From the NCBI GenBank assembly GCA_001873755.1, contig MNZT01000118.1, forward strand, positions 1 through 10,548: a DNA stretch of 10,548 nucleotides. The letters run 5' to 3'. The DNA comes from Candidatus Wirthbacteria bacterium CG2_30_54_11. GTDB taxonomy: Bacteria; Patescibacteriota; CG2-30-54-11. Position numbers and translations under genes: made by a program. Positions 1 to 6,929 of this stretch are shown here, piece after piece; the stretch's first letter is position 1; every line of letters starts with the position of its first letter. Under the pieces are notes generated by a model. That model was not told the origin of the DNA, did no database searches, and saw only the letters and a program-made list of their open reading frames with translations.

Positions 1-78
1 TCCGTTCGCTTCGGTTGCCTTTGCTCAGGATGACGCATTACCAAACCGATAGAAAAGACCGGACAGAAAAAAGGGACA
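1..78. other. Intergenic left edge, 3' of the protease gene
   Basis: This short stretch lies downstream of the protease stop codon and holds no gene. Positions 1-35, read on the minus strand, contain GTCATCCTGAG followed by a purine-rich GCAAAGG...CCGAAGCGAACGG run. That resembles the dispersed intergenic GTCATCCTGAGCGAAGCG-type repeat found in many bacterial genomes and metagenome assemblies; the resemblance is from memory and not tested. No convincing terminator for the protease is visible. The best candidate on the minus strand is a 5-bp CCGGT/ATCGG hairpin, which is too weak to call. Confidence 0.35.
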
Positions 79-3000
79 TCAAACAGTCGTGCCGGGAGCT
101 ATTGCCTGACACTCGTCAGCGGGGATGAGGATGATGTTTGACCACTGATATCCCATCTGTACGAATCGTTCTGCAGACGGGAAAGGCCGTTTGAGCTGGC
201 TCTCCATCACATATACGGTCGGATCACCGGCTCCCTGGATGAGGGTGCCATCTTGGTAAAACAGATTGACCCCGGGGGCATAGCCGTTCATTTCATTGGG
301 AGAAATGGTTATGATCTCCGGCCACTGCCAGCCCTGGCTCAAGTACACACCTTCGGAGGCAACCCAGCGTCGCTGCATCACATCACCTGCTTGCTGCAGG
401 AGGAATACTGCTGCGCTGTCCAAAATTTTGACTTTGGTCGAAGTGTAGTGCGTGACCGAGGGAGCCATCAGGGAACCGGCCGTATACCAGTCTGTTTCCC
501 CGGCTATCGTCGTCCTGATGGCAGCCCAGCTGTAGCCGAGGTTGAGAAAAATATCAGCCGATGGGAACGGATGAACAGTATCACCGTCCACCAGATAGAC
601 CAGAGGATGATCGGATTCCTTGATGAGCGTACCGCTATGGATACGAATATTACTCCCGACAGGATACAGGTCCATCTCCTCAGGAGTGATGATCACGATG
701 AGGTTCCACGCAAAACCCTGGCTCAGGAACTCGGTCTCCGTGGCAAAACCATGCCCCTGTCCCCCGTCGAGATACCAGACCGTCGGATCATTGGCGAGTT
801 TGACCAGGGTGCCGGAAGGATGCACCAGCGGGTTCAGCTCGACCTCCACAATAAAGTTCCTCGGCAGAGAAGAATTTCCAGAGGGGTCGGTCCGACTGCA
901 CGTGACAGTAGTGTTTCCAAGCGGGAACAGGCTTCCTGATGCCGGCAGGCAGGCAGCAGCGATCGTCCCGTCGACCGCATCGGTTGAAGCAGGAGGTGTG
1001 TACGTCACGACGGCACCAGCCACAGAAAACGCCTCAGCCACGGTGGTGCCGTGCGCAGCGATCACCGGAGCAGTCGTATCATGGACGTGCACGGTGAATG
1101 TAGCCGGTACCGCAGGATTTCCGGCGGCATCGGTCTTGCTGCAGGTGACAATAGTAGAACCAAGGGCGAACAGACTGCCGGAAACCGGCAGACAGGCGGT
1201 CGTGGTAGTCCCGTCCACCGTATCAGAAGCATTGGGGGCGGTATAGGCAGCGATCGCCCCGGCGGCAGAGGCGGCTTCCACCGTGACCGTGCTGTGTACT
1301 GAGATCACCGGAAGTCCATAGTCCACGGTCAGAGCGGGATTACCCGCAACGCTGTCCGATGAATTACCGGCCGCATCATACAGCCTCACACTGACCGCTC
1401 CTCCGGCCGGGATCAGAGATTGAAGCTCAGAGGCCAGCGGTGTGCCGTCAGAAGTAGAAAAGGCCACCGAGGTGTCCCCTGCCAGAATGTTTGCGTCGCT
1501 CGCCATGACGCTGTCGACGACGAGCAGCTCGGCACGCCCGCCGGCCGCCTGTCCGGCACCGATCGCGGCACTGGCGGTCAGATAGGTATTGGTTGAATTC
1601 AAGGTATTGGCTACGACTGTACCCGACTGAGGAGTGATCACGACGGATGATGGTGCGACAGGGCTGACATTATCGATGATGAAGCTGGTCTGACCGGTTG
1701 TCGTGGTCACCGGGCTTCCCCTGGTATCCACTGCTTCGATACTGACGAGCTCCTCGTGATCATGACCCGGCGGAACGTTCCAGATATAGGTCCACACGAG
1801 GTTGCTTTGTCTGGTCATGAGAGCACCGGAAACCGCGTCACCGATGCTGATAGCAGGAGGTGATGCCTCGTCTATGGCCGAACCACCCGAAAAAGTTGCA
1901 GTCAGGGTGATCAGATCAGCATCCCGCACGAAAAGCCCTGGGTGGTCTGTGCTCACGTCTACGTACAGAAGATCAGGGATCTGATCCAGAGCTGCAGCCA
2001 CGTCGATCCGTGGTTTGGTTATCGTGACCGCATTTTGCGTTTTACTGAGAAGCGGTCCGGTTGATTTCAAAAGTTGTTCGAGCTCATCTACCGTCGCATC
2101 AGGATTCTTGGACTTCAGGACGGCAAACACGCCGGCGACATGCGGGGTTGCCATGGAAGTACCGCTCTTTGCCTCCCAGCCATTGCCGGGGACGCTCGAT
2201 ATGATACCCAGCCCGGGAGCGAGCAGGTCGACCATGGCAGACATATTTGAAAAATCCTGAATGACATCGGCATCATCGCTAGCTCCCACACCGATGGCGG
2301 CGGACACACAGGCCGGAAAACTGATCGTGCCCCAGAATTCAGCTGATCTCGCGGGGTCATGATTTCCCGCCGCGACGACCGTAGCGATACCATGAGCTCT
2401 CAGCAGATCAATCACCGCCTTTACGGCTGACTGCGAAGCGTCGCAGTAGTCACTGTAGTTTCCCCCTCCCAGGCTCATGTTCACGGCGGCGATGGGCATA
2501 CCGGCTTCATGCAGCGTAAGGACACGCTGCAGTCCTAGGAATATGTCTGATGTCCAAGCAATAAGGCAAGGTGAAGGATTCGGATCGCAGTTATAGGCTC
2601 CGTAATACTTAGTAAAGACTTGTATGGATATGAGTCCGCTGCCTTTGGCCACCCCGGAATTGACACCGTTCCCCATAGCGATTCCAGCCACATGGGTGCC
2701 GTGACTGCATGAAGAGATGCTCATATCGCAATTCAATCCCGCTCCGGTGCTGGTTTCGGTTGGCAATCCTGGACACAGGCTGACCCCATCCCCGTAGAAA
2801 TTCGAATAGCACGCTTCGGAGATCAGCTTGGCGGCCAGAAAAGGATGTGCATAGTCCACCCCGGTATCCAGGATCGCCACGGCCTGTCCCTGTCCTGTGT
2901 AGCCCTCATTCCAGGCAGCATCAGCCCGGACGAGAGGAATGCTGTCGGCAAGGGAAGGATAGACTTTGACATCTTCCTGAAGTGAAATGACCTGAGGATC

Positions 3001-3393
3001 GGCACGAAGTTCCCGGATGGTCGCGGCATCCGCTTTCAGGGCCACGAATGGAATAGTGTCAAATTTTCTGGCTGACGCGCTGGCCTCCGGATCATCCAGA
3101 GTATCAAGCAGCCGGTCCTGGGCCTGGTCGATAGCGCCAGCTAACTGCATGGAAGTCTGACGCCTGCTGGCCGGGCCCGGTGGTCCCAGCGCCTGCAAGC
3201 CGACGATGACTCGCACAGTGCCTTCTGTCTCAGCTTTTGAAAGGAGCTCATCACTGGAGCCCGATGAGGTCATCTCTGAGTTTTTGGCGGAAGCCAGCGG
3301 AAATACGGCCAGCTCAAAAAGCATGACCACAAGCAAAAGAAGGCGGATATGCCAGGCTCGGAAGGATGTCAGGCGCCGAGAGCGGGTACGCAT
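79..3393 (-). CDS. Secreted multidomain subtilisin-like (S8) serine protease with HYR domains and C-terminal surface repeats
   Basis: A 1104-residue extracellular protease. Residues 1-36 form a signal peptide: basic RTRSRR start, LLLLVVMLFELAVF core, and an A-S-A signal peptidase I site before K37. Residues ~57-148 resemble the I9 propeptide that folds and inhibits subtilases. The S8 domain (~165-465) has a complete catalytic set: Asp176 in ILDTGVD, His231 in SHGTHVAG, oxyanion Asn344 in AAGN and Ser413 in GTSMATPHVAG, so it should be active. Several cysteines (195, 207, 222, 229, 269, 276, 317, 362) suggest disulfides outside the membrane. Then come Ig-like beta regions (~475-690), two HYR domains (~690-771 and 772-852, each with a Cys pair 17 residues apart) and four ~60-residue repeats (858-1104). 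There is no LPXTG, PEP-CTERM or C-terminal helix, so it is either released or held by the repeats. The start is ATG with a weak GGGG Shine-Dalgarno, chosen because it gives the intact signal peptide. The substrate is unknown; nutrient protein degradation or action on a neighbouring cell are both inference. Confidence 0.93.
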   Translation of the reverse strand: MRTRSRRLTSFRAWHIRLLLLVVMLFELAVFPLASAKNSEMTSSGSSDELLSKAETEGTVRVIVGLQALGPPGPASRRQTSMQLAGAIDQAQDRLLDTLDDPEASASARKFDTIPFVALKADAATIRELRADPQVISLQEDVKVYPSLADSIPLVRADAAWNEGYTGQGQAVAILDTGVDYAHPFLAAKLISEACYSNFYGDGVSLCPGLPTETSTGAGLNCDMSISSCSHGTHVAGIAMGNGVNSGVAKGSGLISIQVFTKYYGAYNCDPNPSPCLIAWTSDIFLGLQRVLTLHEAGMPIAAVNMSLGGGNYSDYCDASQSAVKAVIDLLRAHGIATVVAAGNHDPARSAEFWGTISFPACVSAAIGVGASDDADVIQDFSNMSAMVDLLAPGLGIISSVPGNGWEAKSGTSMATPHVAGVFAVLKSKNPDATVDELEQLLKSTGPLLSKTQNAVTITKPRIDVAAALDQIPDLLYVDVSTDHPGLFVRDADLITLTATFSGGSAIDEASPPAISIGDAVSGALMTRQSNLVWTYIWNVPPGHDHEELVSIEAVDTRGSPVTTTTGQTSFIIDNVSPVAPSSVVITPQSGTVVANTLNSTNTYLTASAAIGAGQAAGGRAELLVVDSVMASDANILAGDTSVAFSTSDGTPLASELQSLIPAGGAVSVRLYDAAGNSSDSVAGNPALTVDYGLPVISVHSTVTVEAASAAGAIAAYTAPNASDTVDGTTTTACLPVSGSLFALGSTIVTCSKTDAAGNPAVPATFTVHVHDTTAPVIAAHGTTVAEAFSVAGAVVTYTPPASTDAVDGTIAAACLPASGSLFPLGNTTVTCSRTDPSGNSSLPRNFIVEVELNPLVHPSGTLVKLANDPTVWYLDGGQGHGFATETEFLSQGFAWNLIVIITPEEMDLYPVGSNIRIHSGTLIKESDHPLVYLVDGDTVHPFPSADIFLNLGYSWAAIRTTIAGETDWYTAGSLMAPSVTHYTSTKVKILDSAAVFLLQQAGDVMQRRWVASEGVYLSQGWQWPEIITISPNEMNGYAPGVNLFYQDGTLIQGAGDPTVYVMESQLKRPFPSAERFVQMGYQWSNIILIPADECQAIAPGTTV
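82..822 (-). repeat. Four tandem ~60-residue C-terminal protein repeats of the protease
   Basis: Within the protease, residues 858-916, 917-976, 977-1044 and 1045-1104 share a pattern: GTLIK....P.VY.v......PFPSAe.F...GY.W..I..i...E...y..G. In DNA these are about 822-646, 645-466, 465-262 and 261-82. Repeats 2 and 4 are closest to each other (both have PFPSA and GY.WS/A). Repeat 1 has GFATETEF and GFAW. Repeat 3 is the most diverged, with STKVKI...VFLL and GWQW, and is slightly longer. The protein ends exactly at the end of repeat 4. I recall similar repeats in Patescibacteria surface proteins but cannot name a characterised function. Confidence 0.8.
838..1326 (-). repeat. Tandem pair of HYR (hyalin repeat) domains inside the protease
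   Basis: Residues ~690-771 and 772-852 are two successive copies of an Ig-fold HYR domain. Both show P.I..H.T.....A..V, then a D.VDGT motif, ACLP.SGSLF.LG.T.VTCS.TD..GN, and a closing F.V.V strand. The nucleotide sequence is also similar between copies, for instance around the VDGT and SGSLF segments, which points to internal duplication. HYR domains are extracellular modules linked to adhesion; here they would space the catalytic domain from the terminal repeats. Confidence 0.8.
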
Positions 3394-3441
3394 GCACTGA
3401 CCCCAGGATAGCAGAAGATGAAGTCGCCCTGACCGCTCACG

Positions 3442-3450
3442 ATTCTAGCA
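3442..3450 (-). promoter_or_regulatory. Possible extended -10 promoter of the protease gene
   Basis: On the minus strand this reads TGC-TAGAAT, an extended -10 element close to TGnTATAAT, about 49 bases upstream of the protease ATG. No good -35 hexamer is present at 16-18 bases, because that space is taken by the end of the dnaK terminator. The promoter would depend on the TGn extension. It gives the protease its own transcription start after the heat-shock operon terminates. Confidence 0.4.
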
Positions 3451-3461
3451 CATTGATATTC

Positions 3462-3498
3462 AAAAAACCCTCTCCGGTTTGATTGGAGAGGGTTTTTT
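3462..3498 (-). terminator. Strong intrinsic terminator of the hrcA-grpE-dnaK operon (symmetrical)
   Basis: A perfect 14-bp inverted repeat, AAAAAACCCTCTCC / GGAGAGGGTTTTTT, around a 9-base loop. In the direction of dnaK transcription it is a CCCTCTCC/GGAGAGGG stem followed by six Us. It begins 24 bases after the dnaK stop codon. The A tract on one side and T tract on the other would let it work in both directions, but only the minus strand has genes here. Confidence 0.93.
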
Positions 3499-3521
3499 AT
3501 TGACTTGCTGATGACCAATGA

Positions 3522-5432
3522 CTACGGCTTCTGATCATTCTGATCTACATACTCGCCTTCGATCGGCTGGTCATCTTTCTTGGCGCCTTCATCACCGGCT
3601 GCCTGCGCGCCACCCTGAGCCCCGGCCTGCTCATAAAGTTTGGCTGAGATGGCCTGGATGGACTTGCTGAGCTCATCATTGGCGTGTTTGATGGCGTCCC
3701 TGTCAGTACCTTCCATGGCTTTCTTGGCCAGGTCGATTTTCACTTTGACCTCGGCCTTGGGTCCATCGGCTATCTTGTCCCCGGAATCAGCGAGCACTTT
3801 TTCACACTGGTAGATGAGGCCGTCGAGATGATTCTTTTCTTCGATCAGCTCTTTGCGGGTCTTGTCTTCTTCCGCGTACTTCTCTGCTTCCTTGGTCATG
3901 CGTTCGACCTCTTCCTTGGCCAGATTGGTCGAGGCGGTGATGGTGATCTTCTGCTCACGGCTGGTGGCCTTGTCCTTGGCTTTGACATTGAGAATCCCAT
4001 TGGCATCGATGTCGAGTTCCACCTCGACCTGAGGGATGCCGCGCGGTGCAGGCGGGATACCGTCGAGGATGAAGCGACCAAGCGTTTTGTTGTCCTGTGC
4101 GAAGTCGCGCTCGCCCTGGAGAATATGGATCTCCACCTGGGGCTGATTATCCGAAGCGGTAGAAAATATCTGGCTCTTGGAGGTCGGGATGGTGGTGTTG
4201 CGTTCGATGAGCTTGGTCATGACGCCGCCCATGGTTTCGATGCCGAGGGAAAGAGGGGTCACGTCCAGAAGGAGAACGTCTTTCACATCGCCCTGCAGCA
4301 CACCCGCCTGAATGGCAGCCCCGACGCCCACGACCTCGTCAGGATTGACCGTACGGTTCGGCTCTTTGCCGAACAGATCCTTCACGGTCTGGATGATGAG
4401 CGGCATACGCGTCATGCCGCCGACCAGGATGACCTGGTCGATATCGCTTTTTTTCAGTCCGGCATCCTTCAGCGCCTTTTCGACCGGCTGGATGGACTTC
4501 TCCACCAGGTCCCGGACCAGCTCTTCCAGCTTGGCGCGGGTCAGAGCGAGATTGAGATGCTTGGGCCCGGAAGCGTCAGCGGTCACGAAAGGCAGATTGA
4601 TTTCGGATTTAACGGTCTGGGAAAGTTCGATCTTGGCTTTTTCGGCCGCTTCACGAAGCCGCTGAAGCGCCATTTTGTCCTTGCTGAGATCGACACCCTG
4701 TTCCTTCTTGAACTCCTCGACGATCCACTCCATGATCCGCTGGTCGAAATCGTCACCACCGAGGTGGGTATCACCGTTGGTGGATTTCACCTCCACGACC
4801 CCTTCACCAAGTTCCAGGATGGAGATATCAAAAGTACCGCCGCCGTAATCGTAGACCGCGATCTTTTCATCCTTGCCCTTGGCCTTGTCCAGACCGTAGG
4901 CCAGAGCAGAAGCCGTAGGTTCGTTGACGATGCGTTTCACGTCCAGACCTGCGATGCGTCCGGCATCCTTGGTCGCCTGTCTCTGAGAATCATCGAAATA
5001 CGCCGGCACCGTGATGACCGCTTCGGTCACCGGTTCGCCGAGGAAGGCTTCGGCATCTACTTTCATCTTCTGGAGCACCATGGCTGAGACTTCCTGAGGA
5101 GTATAGTCTTTGCCATTCATAACGATAAGGATGTCTGATTTTTTACCTTTTTTTATCTTGTACGGCATGGAAGCGACATCGCGCTGCGCAGCCGGGTCCT
5201 CGAATTTCCGGCCGATGAACCGCTTGACCGAAAATACAGTGTTTTCAGAATTGGTGACCGCCTGGCGTTTGGCCAGCTGACCCACGAGACGTTCACCATC
5301 CTTGGTCATGGCGATGACGCTCGGGGTCAAACGGTTACCCTCAGCATTGGGGATGACCACAGGTTCGCCACCCTGCATGACTGCCATACAGGAATTCGTC
5401 GTCCCTAGATCGATACCAATAATTTTACTCAT
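3522..5432 (-). CDS. dnaK: Molecular chaperone DnaK (Hsp70)
   Basis: A full-length 636-residue cytoplasmic Hsp70 that binds and releases exposed hydrophobic peptides in an ATP-driven cycle with a J-protein and GrpE. The nucleotide-binding domain (~1-383) starts IIGIDLGTTNS (Asp8) and has Lys70, the VPAYFDDSQRQATKDAG segment, Glu171 in NEPTASALAYG, the phosphate loop YGGGTFD (Thr200, Asp202) and VILVGGMTRMP. The conserved linker VLLLD is at 386-390, followed by the beta substrate-binding domain (LLDVTPLSLGIETMGGV onward), the helical lid and a Gly/Ala/Gln-rich tail ending in an EGEYVD motif like the EEVD-type ends of bacterial DnaK. The phosphate loop reads DYGGGTFD rather than the usual DLGGGTFD, a mild variant. 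An AGGAGG Shine-Dalgarno (5442-5447) sits 9 bases before the ATG. It is the last gene of the operon, 31 bases after grpE. dnaJ does not follow, so the J-protein must be encoded elsewhere. Confidence 0.99.
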   Translation of the reverse strand: MSKIIGIDLGTTNSCMAVMQGGEPVVIPNAEGNRLTPSVIAMTKDGERLVGQLAKRQAVTNSENTVFSVKRFIGRKFEDPAAQRDVASMPYKIKKGKKSDILIVMNGKDYTPQEVSAMVLQKMKVDAEAFLGEPVTEAVITVPAYFDDSQRQATKDAGRIAGLDVKRIVNEPTASALAYGLDKAKGKDEKIAVYDYGGGTFDISILELGEGVVEVKSTNGDTHLGGDDFDQRIMEWIVEEFKKEQGVDLSKDKMALQRLREAAEKAKIELSQTVKSEINLPFVTADASGPKHLNLALTRAKLEELVRDLVEKSIQPVEKALKDAGLKKSDIDQVILVGGMTRMPLIIQTVKDLFGKEPNRTVNPDEVVGVGAAIQAGVLQGDVKDVLLLDVTPLSLGIETMGGVMTKLIERNTTIPTSKSQIFSTASDNQPQVEIHILQGERDFAQDNKTLGRFILDGIPPAPRGIPQVEVELDIDANGILNVKAKDKATSREQKITITASTNLAKEEVERMTKEAEKYAEEDKTRKELIEEKNHLDGLIYQCEKVLADSGDKIADGPKAEVKVKIDLAKKAMEGTDRDAIKHANDELSKSIQAISAKLYEQAGAQGGAQAAGDEGAKKDDQPIEGEYVDQNDQKP

Positions 5433-5463
5433 GTTCTTCTGCCTCCTATCGGACCATTAAAAA

Positions 5464-6066
5464 TTATTGAGAAACTTTTACCATGGCGGCTCTGAGCAAC
5501 CGGCCATTGAGCATAAACCCCTTCTGCATCACCTCGGTGACCATGCCCGGTTCCACCCCTTCTACCTGATCCTGCAGCACGGCCTGGTGAATTGAAGGGT
5601 CGAATTTCGTCCCTTTGGCCTGGATCTCGGTCACTCCTATGGATTCAAATGAGGTTTCCATTTTTTTCTTTATCAAGGCGAGCCCGTCAAACCAAGGCGT
5701 TTTGCGGATCTCGTCCCCCACCTCGCGCACTGCCTTGTCCAGATCGTCCATGGCAGGGAGGAGCTCCCTCAGCATTTCGTTGTTGGCAAAAGCCACCCAC
5801 TGTTTGCGTTCTGCTTCCTGCTGCTTTTTGAAATTCTGATAGTCGGCTACCGACCGTTTCCAGGAATTCAGGTATTCCTCAGCCTGCTTTTTGGCCAGCG
5901 CGAGTTCATCAGGGGCTTCGGCGGCAGCCGGTTCTGGTTGCGAAGCAGCTGGTGCTGCGGCAACTGGTTCAGCTGCAGGCTGATCACCGGCAGCTGCCTG
6001 AGGATTCGGCGTGACCGGAGGTTGCTGATCGGGGGCGCTATGTTCGCGTCGCGGATTCTTCGTCAT
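5464..6066 (-). CDS. grpE: Nucleotide exchange factor GrpE
   Basis: A 200-residue cochaperone that releases ADP from DnaK. Residues 1-54 are a disordered Pro/Ala/Gln/Glu-rich tail. A long coiled-coil helix (~54-115, LALAKKQAEEYLNSWKRSVADYQNFKKQQEAE) forms the dimer stalk. The C-terminal beta domain (~140-200) has the family signature IGVTEI.AKGTKFDPSIHQAV...EPGMVTEVMQKGF.LNGRLLRAAMVKVS. I chose the ATG at 6066 over the one at 6072. The AGGAG Shine-Dalgarno abuts the upstream ATG with no spacing but is 6 bases from the second, so translation should start MTKNPRR. It lies 9 bases downstream of hrcA, and its ribosome binding site overlaps the hrcA stop codon, which suggests translational coupling. 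Confidence 0.97.
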   Translation of the reverse strand: MTKNPRREHSAPDQQPPVTPNPQAAAGDQPAAEPVAAAPAASQPEPAAAEAPDELALAKKQAEEYLNSWKRSVADYQNFKKQQEAERKQWVAFANNEMLRELLPAMDDLDKAVREVGDEIRKTPWFDGLALIKKKMETSFESIGVTEIQAKGTKFDPSIHQAVLQDQVEGVEPGMVTEVMQKGFMLNGRLLRAAMVKVSQ

Positions 6067-6072
6067 GTGCAT

Positions 6073-6077
6073 CTCCT
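6073..6077 (-). promoter_or_regulatory. grpE ribosome binding site overlapping the hrcA stop codon
   Basis: On the minus strand AGGAG is followed directly by ATGCACATG. It is 6 bases from the second ATG (6066) and 0 from the first (6072), which decides the start. It shares bases with the TAG stop of hrcA (6076-6078), so ribosomes ending hrcA are placed to begin grpE. Confidence 0.8.
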
Positions 6078-6774
6078 AGTATCTGCTGAAATGAGAAATA
6101 TGATCAAGTATGCCAAATGCTCTGGAATAGTTCATCCTCATCGGCCCCATGACCCCCAGGGTACCCTGCTGCGAGGGTGTCTGGAACTGTGTAAGCGCCA
6201 GAGAACATTCGTGCATGTCATCGAAGGCATTTTCGTCACCGATTACAAAGACCACCTGCTCCCGGGGCGGCACCTGACTGATGATGTGCTCCAGAAGTTC
6301 AGGCTCCTCCAGAAGCCGGATGACCTTGCGTGCTTTGACCGAATCGGAGAATTCGGGGTACTGGAGGAGATTGGCGATACCGCTGAAATACACTTTGCCG
6401 GGGAAAATGAGGAGTGCAGCCTCGGAGGTGAAAAATGCCAGGCGTCGAACGATCTCCCGAAAATAATCCTCCTCGGCCTGGGTCTCCCGCTCCCGGATGA
6501 TCCGTTCCATGATCTCGTCCTGCAGGACTTCGTCCTCTACCAGAGACTCGACATAGTAGCGATAAGCTGCCGCTAGAGGGATCCTGCCCGCGGATGTATG
6601 CGGCTGGCCGAGGAAACCCATTTCTACCAGTTCGGCCATGATATTCCGCACGGTGGCTGAGCTGAGGTGCAGGTCATACTTCTCCACCAGCTGTTTGGAC
6701 GCCACAGGCAACCCCGTCGAAACATATTCATCGACGATGATGCGGATGAGCGCTGCCGTGCGTGGGGTGATCAT
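6076..6774 (-). CDS. hrcA: Heat-inducible transcription repressor HrcA, short form
   Basis: Repressor of class I heat-shock genes that binds CIRCE; in studied bacteria its activity depends on GroEL. The N-terminal winged helix (~1-66) is well kept: ITPRTAALIRIIVDEYVSTGLPVASKQL, recognition-helix segment LSSATVRNIMAELVEMGFL, and wing HTSAGRIP followed by YRYYVESL. The C-terminal half of the GAF-like domain is also clear: VYFSGIANLLQYPEF, IGDEN, a Cys-Ser segment at 190-191 and LGVMGPMRMNYSRAF. The protein is only 232 residues, against about 340 in Bacillus or Thermotoga. By comparison with the B. subtilis protein, roughly 100 residues covering the first part of the GAF-like domain and its inserted dimerisation domain are missing between ~120 and ~128. 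The reading frame is open throughout, so this looks like an evolved short form. ATG 6774 is chosen because GGGAGG lies 6 bases upstream; an upstream GTG at 6795 falls inside the CIRCE element. Confidence 0.94.
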   Translation of the reverse strand: MITPRTAALIRIIVDEYVSTGLPVASKQLVEKYDLHLSSATVRNIMAELVEMGFLGQPHTSAGRIPLAAAYRYYVESLVEDEVLQDEIMERIIRERETQAEEDYFREIVRRLAFFTSEAALLIFPGKVYFSGIANLLQYPEFSDSVKARKVIRLLEEPELLEHIISQVPPREQVVFVIGDENAFDDMHECSLALTQFQTPSQQGTLGVMGPMRMNYSRAFGILDHISHFSRY

Positions 6775-6780
6775 GCTTTG

Positions 6781-6786
6781 CCTCCC
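6781..6786 (-). promoter_or_regulatory. hrcA ribosome binding site
   Basis: GGGAGG on the minus strand, 6 bases before ATG 6774. It lies directly downstream of the CIRCE repeat and rules out the GTG at 6795 as the start. Confidence 0.85.
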
Positions 6787-6788
6787 GG

Positions 6789-6815
6789 TTAGCACTCTGG
6801 TTTATTGAGTGCTAA
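6789..6815. promoter_or_regulatory. CIRCE operator (HrcA binding site)
   Basis: A perfect 9-9-9 inverted repeat, TTAGCACTC-N9-GAGTGCTAA, identical to the CIRCE consensus. It begins about 5 bases after the predicted transcription start of the hrcA operon and ends just before the hrcA ribosome binding site. HrcA bound here would block transcription initiation or early elongation, giving autoregulation and heat induction of hrcA-grpE-dnaK. Confidence 0.98.
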
Positions 6816-6826
6816 AACCTGACCGT

Positions 6827-6855
6827 ACCTTACCAGATGAATATTTCTTTGTCAA
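6827..6855 (-). promoter_or_regulatory. Promoter of the hrcA-grpE-dnaK operon
   Basis: On the minus strand a perfect -35 TTGACA (6855-6850) is separated by 17 bases from -10 TAAGGT (6832-6827). TGG directly before the -10 gives an extended -10. Predicted transcription start is near 6820, placing CIRCE at about +5 to +31. This is a vegetative sigma-70 type promoter, consistent with repression by HrcA and not with an alternative heat-shock sigma factor. Confidence 0.88.
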
Positions 6856-6869
6856 GCATAGCTCAGAGC

Positions 6870-6898
6870 TTGCGCTCGCACAGACCAGTCTATATAAT
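6870..6898 (+). promoter_or_regulatory. Divergent promoter for the 6930-8950 gene pair
   Basis: -35 TTGCGC (6870-6875), 17-base spacer and a perfect -10 TATAAT (6893-6898), predicting a start near 6905 and a ~25-base leader. It stands back-to-back with the hrcA promoter, with 14 bases between the two -35 boxes. CIRCE is more than 50 bases away on the other side, so HrcA control of this promoter is unlikely. Confidence 0.75.
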
Positions 6899-6929
6899 AC
6901 CCGTGTCCAATTTCGCTTACGAGGCCGCT

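Noticed and set aside
253..1246. Two open frames on the plus strand opposite the protease repeats (253-939 and 620-1246)
   Set aside because: They overlap each other in different frames, are antisense to conserved HYR and repeat domains, and lack ribosome binding sites.
3684..5087. 467-codon open frame on the plus strand opposite dnaK
   Set aside because: Long antisense open frames opposite dnaK are a well-known artefact of its codon usage and have led to false annotations. There is no ribosome binding site or promoter, and the sense strand is an unmistakable DnaK.
6775..6795. GTG at 6795 as the hrcA start
   Set aside because: It lies inside the CIRCE repeat and upstream of the GGGAGG ribosome binding site, which points to ATG 6774.
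6837..6929. ATG at 6837 as the start of the four-helix membrane protein
   Set aside because: It lies upstream of the -10 box at 6893-6898, so it would not be in the transcript. ATG 6930 has a GAGG site at correct spacing.
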